The notes under the pieces are model-generated. The model saw only the letters and a program-made list of their open reading frames with translations, was not told where the DNA came from and did not search any database. A stretch of DNA of 64,000 nt from Lagopus muta (taxonomy: Eukaryota; Chordata; Aves; Galliformes; Phasianidae). The stretch spans positions 5,189,505 through 5,253,504 of the forward strand of contig NC_064434.1 of NCBI RefSeq assembly GCF_023343835.1, in the 5' to 3' direction. Position numbers and translations under genes: made by a program. Of the stretch, positions 48,678 to 64,000 are shown in pieces. Within the stretch, counting starts at the first letter, position 1. Every line of letters begins with the position of its first letter.

Positions 48678-48880
48678 GAATCACGAATGGCCTGGGTTGC
48701 AAAGGCCCACAATGCTCATCCAGTTTCAACCCCCTGCTGTGTGCAGGTCACCAACCAGCAGCCCAGGCTGCCCAGAGCCACATCCAGCCTGGCCTTGAAT
48801 GCCTGCAAGGATGGGGCATCCACAGCCTCCTTGGGCAACCTGTTCCACTGCCTCACCACCCTCTGGGCGTGAAAAAAAGA
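48678..48880 (-). mobile_element. CR1 LINE 3' end, young subfamily
   Basis: The complement reads GAATGGCCTGGGTTGCAAAG, GCCCACAATGCTCATCCAGT, CAGCAGCCCAGGCTGCCCAG and TGTTCCACTGCCTCACCACC. It is almost identical to the copy at 59.96-60.15 kb and to the inverted copy at 50.17-50.35 kb. Confidence 0.93.
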
Positions 48881-48884
48881 GGTA

Positions 48885-49660
48885 ACAATTCAACAAAACT
48901 CAATAAAATATAAAATATAAACAAAACCCAGTGAAAATGAAAGGCCTACAAAGAATAGAAGCGGCAACAAATGACAAAACTCAATAAATGATCAAGAAAT
49001 CCTCTAAAATAACAAGAAAAACAGTAAAAATGACAACAAAGCTCAATAAAACAAGAAAATCCAGTGAAATATCAACAGAAATTGTAAAGTATTGTGAAAA
49101 ACAGTAAAATACCCATACATACAGTTAAAATCAGTAAACAAGTTAAAACCCTATATTAGTCAAATCCATGCAAAGGATCAATTAAGAATATTATAAAAAT
49201 GACACAACTCAATAGAAGAGCAAGAAAACCCCATAAAATATCAATAAAAATAACAGTAAAACGTCAACAAAATCCTGAAAAATATCAATGCAAACAGAAA
49301 AATATTTAAAATATATAAATAATAAATAAAATTTATATATTTAAAATATAAAAACGGTTATAAATAGTAAAACATGAAAACCCAAACATAAAGCCAGTAA
49401 GAATCAACAGGTCCCCACAAAATATCTAGAGAACTCTGTGAAATAGCAATAATACCCAGTGAAAGTCTACAAAACCCTGTAGAAAACCATCAAGAAAAAT
49501 GCTTTAAGCCAAAAAAACCTCAACAAAATATCAAGACAGCCCTGTAAAATATTAACAAAACACGGTAAAAGTCAATGAAATCCAATCAAATGCCACAAAA
49601 TCCCAGTGAAGTACAAACAAAACAGCTACAAGCAAGGAACCCCAATTGGAAATCACTGAA
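48885..49660. repeat. A-rich low-complexity tract with degenerate short repeats
   Basis: About 775 bp of the plus strand is strongly A-rich, built from recurring words such as CAATAAAA, CAGTAAAA, CAGTGAAA and AAAATATCAA at irregular spacing. It fits an ancient, decayed minisatellite more than a LINE tail. It ends abruptly at the ELP3 CpG island. No reading frame of note. Confidence 0.75.
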
Positions 49661-49889
49661 CGTCCAACGCGCACTTCTGGGTTCTTTCGCACCCCGCTGC
49701 CTGTGCTGCCACAGCGCCCCCTGGCGGCTGGCGGAGTTACCGCGTAGATCTCTAGGCACGCGCAGCTCACTTCTCCCTCTTCCCCGATGGTTTTCCGTCG
49801 CTTTCCGGCAGCGCGACGCTTTTACGACAGGCGGCGTAGCTTTACGGTAGCGGTCCGTGTGTGAGCCGTGAGGGAGCGGAGGCGGCGGG

Positions 49890-59092
<9,203 letters not shown>

Positions 59093-59956
59093 GTAAGGAC
59101 TTTGGTTTTTGTTCATGTAATTATTGAAAAGTATTCTTGAGCTGCTGTAAGAGGATACAGAACACAAATATTTAGGTCTCATTTTTGGACAGGAAAGATG
59201 TATCCCAGTATATATTTAGGCATGGAATATTTATAGCTCAACTTGCAGCATTGCCGTGCGTCCTGTGCAGCGCTGTGGTTTATCTGTTTTCTCAGGTAGC
59301 AAGTGCGAAGCTTTTTCTAATTTTCTGGCATTCCATCTGGACTTCAGCCTTTTTATGCCTCATCACCTTGATTTGGAGCTGTGACGAATCACATTGCCAT
59401 GGGATTTATTGCCTTTCACTGGGAAGGGGAACTGATCCCGGCTTGGAGGGAGGCTGGACGTCAGCTCCCGTAAGGGATGACTCAGCCCAGAGAGCGTCAC
59501 TGCTCCGGAGCTCTGTGCCCCTCACGCTCTCCAACGCAGTTACCCTTGCAGTGATTGAGTGACAGGAAGATGTTCTTCTCATTTTACAGTAGATGAAGTG
59601 AAAATCAGAGGCTGTTTCACAGATGTGTGCTTCGGTTCGTCAAATACACAACTTTCACTGCGTTTTGCAGGGCAGAACTGAGAATTGAAATGAGAAGGAT
59701 GTGATGTTTTGGAGCTGTTAAAGCTAGGCGGTCGTTGCTGCTGACACTCTGAGTTTGTTCGCTGCCTTGTTGGCATAACTCAGTGCAGTGGTTTTTCCTT
59801 GATACCACTGTCAGCTTCTGAAGCAATCGGTTTTAAAACTGGTTAGGACTAGCCTTTGTCTGGCCTCATGTCTGCCTTCATCTTTCAAAGCTGTAATTTC
59901 ATTTGGTTTTCCTCTGGAGGGCAGCAAACGCTTCTGCTCTTTTATTTTTTTCATCA

Positions 59957-60156
59957 TCACAGAATGGCCTGGGTTGCAAAGGCCCACAATGCTCATCCAG
60001 TTCCAACCCCCTGCTGTGTGCAGGTCACCAACCAGCAGCCCAGGCTGCCCAGAGCCACATCCAGCCTGGCCTTGAATGCCTGCAGGGATGGGGCATCCAC
60101 AGCCTCCTTGGGCAACCTGTTCCACTGCCTCACCACCCTCTGGGGGAAAAACTTCC
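59957..60156 (-). mobile_element. CR1 LINE 3' end, young subfamily
   Basis: ATCACAGAATGGCCTGGGTT, GCAAAGGCCCACAATGCTCA and the same text to GCCTCACCACCCTCTGGG as at 48678-48880, with only a few differences over about 195 bp. Confidence 0.94.
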
Positions 60157-60646
60157 TCTATTTTTTCTTCCATTTTTAGTATCATTATTTTCTCATTCAG
60201 TGACCAGATGAAAAATGCTGCACTGCTCTTTGCAAGAGGAGCAATCAAGGCCATAAAATCACTAACAGGTTGGGAAACAAACTGTGTTCTCTCGCTCTGA
60301 TTGTAAGCAGCTCATTACAGGAGAGGGGAGGAGTTTGCAGACTGGCTGTTCAGTTTGGTGCCTTGCCTTTGTGTACATCAGGATGTGGTTATTCAGTGCT
60401 TTCTGCTGCAGGTGCCTCGCTAATATTTCTGGAGATGAAATTGCTTTTGGGGTAGTCTGTCCTTTGCTTTGCAGATGACTGACGAAACTAATTACGACAC
60501 AGGCTGTGTCACCAAGTAATTTTAGGTGCATATGAAAACAAAGCGACTCTGAAGTCGTTGTGCTGCCTTGCAAATACACAGAGTGAGCAACATGAGAAAG
60601 CCTGCCCTAACAATGTGGGTTTTCTTACTTTCCAGCAGATAAATAA

Positions 60647-60668
60647 AGCTATATATATATATTTTTTA
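60647..60668. repeat. Short AT microsatellite
   Basis: A run of TA repeats followed by T and A runs. It is short and of no evident function. Confidence 0.7.
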
Positions 60669-63164
60669 AACATAAAATTCATGTTAAATGCTCAGTAAAT
60701 GGAAGCATGTGGGTGTTACTCAAGTTGCATTTCATAAGTATTCCAGAGGCACGAAAATCACGTTTGGGATGAATCAGACCTTTTTAAGCTTCTTACGTAC
60801 AGCTGTTGTACTGTGGCACCGCGGTGCTGTTTTGTGATGGTCAGTGGCACTTGGAATAAATAAATGCAACTTTACATGTTTCTCTTTGTATTTGAGGGTT
60901 CAGCCCTTCTCCTTGCAGCTTCCATTAATAGAAGCCATATTGGTGATATTTTTTGTTGGTATATTTGCCTGTAACCTGGGATCTGGTTTCTCACCCTTTC
61001 TCCCATTTCTTTTTAATGGGAGTGTGGCAACCTTGACATTTTTCCTCTTCTTCAAAATACTTCTCTTCAGATTTTGTACAGTGATCTCCTGCATTGGAAA
61101 AAGACCTTCAGCCAGGTTGGTTCTTCTAGAAGCATTTTTAATCCTGACCTTTGATCAAACCCTCATCTACCTATAAAGGTTCCTGTGCCCCTAGCTGCAA
61201 ACTGTTTTCCCTTCAATCCACTCATTTCTTGACTTTGTCCTAAACTCGTGGTCTGGTTCCACATCAAATGCTGTCTTTCCAGTGACCGTGGTAAGCTGAC
61301 CTTTACTGAGTTGTGCAGCATCAAAGTGCTCATCCTCTTGACGTAATGTTGAGCCTTTTTCATAGAGTACTTTGTCTTCACCACCCTACTGCAGCGTGCA
61401 GTCCCAGGTAATCAGATAAAAGGGATGTGACCCCATGTGGTTTCAGCACTGACTGCAGCCTGCCTGGAGGTATCTTCTGCTCCTCAAAGCCAGCACTGCG
61501 TGTCTGACTGAAGAAATAAGTCCTCAGATTGCATTGGCCCTTGGACTTCTGCAAACGATCTCAGCTGGCTCCTGGCTTGCAGATCTGGAGTCTTACAGTC
61601 AGTCAGGCCACGTGGTAAGCCCCACAGCTGGAAAGCCAGCAATGCACATAGGGAGTGAGCTGTCACAGGGCGGTGAGGCTGCAGCCAGCTGCCATGGGAT
61701 AAATAAATCTCCAACTCTGAGTGCAGAAATCAGAACCTTCATGGGGTGGCTCAGACCAGTAAGCAGGATTGCTGCTTTAAACTGCTTATGGGTAGACTGG
61801 GGCAACTAACTTGGGAGATGTAAAGAACTCCCTTCACCTCTGTGTTTATAAAGCAGTAGAAAGATCTTTTTTGTTCATAAATGGACCTGAAGTGAGCTTA
61901 GGTTTTTCTTTTCTTTTTTCTTTTTGTGATGGATGAGCACAGAAGTGATCTTATTTACGTACAAGAACCAGTCAACCAAAAATGTAATTTCTGAAAGATA
62001 AACAGAGAATCTGTGAGGCTTTCGGAGAGAATCTGAAATCTAAGAGGAGGAAGGAAACAAGTTCCTTGAGAAAGCGTTGCTGATATTTCTGCAGTACCTT
62101 CCCATTGAGGCAATGAACACTTTCTAGACTATTCAGACCGAAGTCTTTACTCCAGGTGCTGTGGTGTGCTTCAGGAGCAAGCTGGCCACAGGATGAGGAG
62201 AGACTGTATCTGCCTTTGCTCTTTGGTGAGGACAATGAAAACGTGAACCATGAAGGTGTAAAATCCACATGCAAATGGAAATAACTTCTCCCCAGCATTT
62301 TGCTCCTCTCACCTGACCTGTGAGTCATTAGAGGTGCTGGGCATATTTAACTGCAACTGTGACTCACCACTTAACCCTGGGGGCTGAGCACCTCTTCTCT
62401 GAGCCAGGATCTGACTTTTAATTAGTGATTGGGGCTGCAGGAGGACTCAGAAAGGTCCATCTGGGCTGTGCTCCCATGCAGCGCCTTGCACTGCAGCTTT
62501 AAGCCTGGCTTCTCTCAGTGTATTTAAAATGCACAGGAAGTATTTGTCAAATGCTGGTTTTAACAAGCGTCCTGTTTTTTCCTGATATTTCATCTTGTAA
62601 GTCATGTTCCTAGAGGCAAGGTAAGAAGGAATAAAACTGCTGGAGCCTCTCTGCAACGTGAGCATCTTGTATACCTGGTATTTATGTAATGGTATTTGGG
62701 TATACGACAGGCTTAAGAACTGTTTCCATAGCAGGTCCATTAACCAAGACTCATTTTCCACATGAATCAGCCACTGACACCCAGAACAGAGCACAGCTGG
62801 CTGTGTTGGGTTCTTTGTGGAACAGCTGCAGCTTCTGATGTTGGCCAGCACTGTAAGTGCCTCTCTGCTTGGGTTCGTCATGCGTTGCTTTTGTCTCTTG
62901 GAAAAGACCCAGTGGGTCTTAGTGCTTCTATGATTTGTGTTTGCATCCTCAGATGGGCTGGGGAGCAAGCAGCAGTGCTTCCCTTTGTCACAACTGTTTT
63001 CACTGTGTCCCTGGAGATCTCCTGTAGGCATCCTAACATTCACACTGATCTGGCAGGCTGGAAGCAGATGGATCCAGCTACTTGAGGGCCTTCTCTGAAA
63101 GAGAGGATGCAAACTTTAATTAACTGCTCTTTGAGGCTGCCTTCCATCTCCAGTTTTAAGACCC

Positions 63165-63375
63165 ATTAGCCTGTCTGAGGGGAAAAAAACTTCAAACACT
63201 GGTGGTTGCAGCAGCACTTGTTTGCCCAGGGATGTGGTGGAGTCACCATCCCTGGAGGTGTTTGAGAACCACGGAGATGTGGCACTGAGGGATGTGGGCA
63301 GTGGGCATGGTGGGGTGGGCTGGGTGATCTTAGGGGTGTTTTCCAACTTCAGTGACTCGAGGTTCTGTGTTTGGT
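63165..63375 (+). mobile_element. CR1 LINE 3' end
   Basis: CCCAGGGATGTGGTGGAGTC, ACCATCCCTGGAGGTGTTTG and GTGTTTTCCAACTTCAGTGA give the order of a CR1 3' end with a decayed tail. Confidence 0.85.
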
Positions 63376-63499
63376 TTGATATGTGGTGCTCCTGATGCTT
63401 TCTAAAACCCATCTGGAAGCTTGAGAACCTATGAAAAATAGGTTTGGTTATGTTATTAGATAATGTGCTTTCTTGAAAGATCCATATATTAAAGTCAAA

Positions 63500-63556
63500 G
63501 AACAGTAGGATGGTTTGGGTTGGAAGGGATCTTAAAGATCATCCAGTTCATGTATC
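63500..63556 (-). mobile_element. CR1 LINE 3' tail
   Basis: GGATGGTTTGGGTTGGAAGG, GATCTTAAAGATCATCCAGT gives the complement of the last 55 bp of CR1. Confidence 0.85.
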
Positions 63557-64000
63557 AGTAATCATAATAGAAGTTGCAATTTCTCTGCAAGAAATGATGA
63601 TCGTGCAAGCTGACTGCCTCTGAGCAATTCCTAATCTTGCTTTACAATAGCAAAGAATAAACCCATCTTTAAAAGGTCACTGTTGTCAAAGTTGAGGTCT
63701 GCTTTAAATTTCCCATTCTTAAGGCTTGAGGAGTTTTGTGAGATGCAGGTTTCTGCAGAACGTTGCTGTAGTTTTAGCAAGGTTTAACTCATCTCCTCTT
63801 GGTTGCCTCTTAGGGCACAGTAAGGCTGTGTAGGGTAACATGTGAGTGTTGTGCCTATGCTGCTCACCTTGTGTGTATTTCTCTCTTCCCTCTGTAAGAA
63901 ACTCTGGTTCACCATGAATCTTAAGGAAGGAGTTTTAAGCACACATTCCTTCCCTTGGGATTAGCAGTGGCTAAGGAGTACCTACAGCCTAGATGGCTCA

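Larger units (their letters stand above)
46426..48884. other. FBXO16-ELP3 intergenic, right part, CR1-rich
   Basis: It holds four CR1 fragments on alternating strands (47.15, 47.76, 48.29 and 48.68 kb) with unique-looking sequence between. No gene recognised; the ORFs are CR1 frames. Confidence 0.75.
59093..64000 (+). other. ELP3: ELP3 intron 7 (continues beyond window)
   Basis: About 4.9 kb to the right edge without the next coding exon. CR1 copies lie at 59.96, 63.17 and 63.5 kb; an AT microsatellite lies at 60.65 kb. Two long ORFs (110 codons at 60.84 kb, plus strand; 221 codons at 62.45-63.11 kb, minus strand) have no recognisable domain. Confidence 0.85.

Noticed and set aside
60844-61176. 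Hydrophobic 110-codon plus-strand ORF resembling a membrane protein
   Set aside because: T-rich intron sequence encodes Phe/Leu runs by composition alone; no family resemblance.

Overview
This is vertebrate nuclear DNA, almost certainly from a galliform bird and most likely chicken. Three split genes have vertebrate GT-AG exon structure. Dozens of CR1 LINE fragments, the dominant bird retroposon, lie on both strands. The predicted ELP3 residues agree with what I recall of chicken ELP3. There are no bacterial-type genes, CRISPR arrays or operons, and most long ORFs are chance frames in introns or frames inside CR1.

Layout. At the left edge (544-732, minus) lies the first coding exon of FZD3, a Wnt receptor; the rest of that gene is off the left end. 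About 4 kb upstream of it, a CpG island (about 4880-5690) looks like a shared head-to-head promoter for FZD3 (leftward) and FBXO16 (rightward). FBXO16, encoding an F-box protein, fills 11.5-41.8 kb with eight coding exons that join in frame to a predicted 395-residue protein. A gap of about 8 kb follows. It holds several CR1 copies, a small decayed class I (gammaretrovirus-like) endogenous retrovirus in minus orientation (about 44.2-46.4 kb) with a proline-tRNA-type primer binding site, and an A-rich low-complexity tract at 48.9-49.66 kb. A second CpG island (about 49.66-50.05 kb) is the promoter of ELP3, the catalytic subunit of Elongator. Its first seven exons (49,890-59,092) reach through the radical-SAM Fe-S motif, and the gene continues past the right edge.

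The genes do not form one pathway. FZD3 is a membrane receptor, FBXO16 a presumed SCF ubiquitin-ligase adaptor and ELP3 a tRNA-modifying enzyme. From memory, human 8p21 has the order ELP3-PNOC-ZNF395-FBXO16-FZD3. Here ELP3 directly follows FBXO16 in the same orientation, so an inversion breakpoint probably lies in the repeat-rich 41.8-49.6 kb gap.

I found no wholly new biological system. The items most worth a second look are the mini-provirus with its U3 repeats, the rearranged gene order, two RFX X-box-like motifs in the shared promoter, the A-rich tract and inverted CR1 pair around the ELP3 promoter, and the extended FBXO16 C-terminus. Exon ends were set by hand from splice consensus plus family similarity. 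Repeat ends are approximate.
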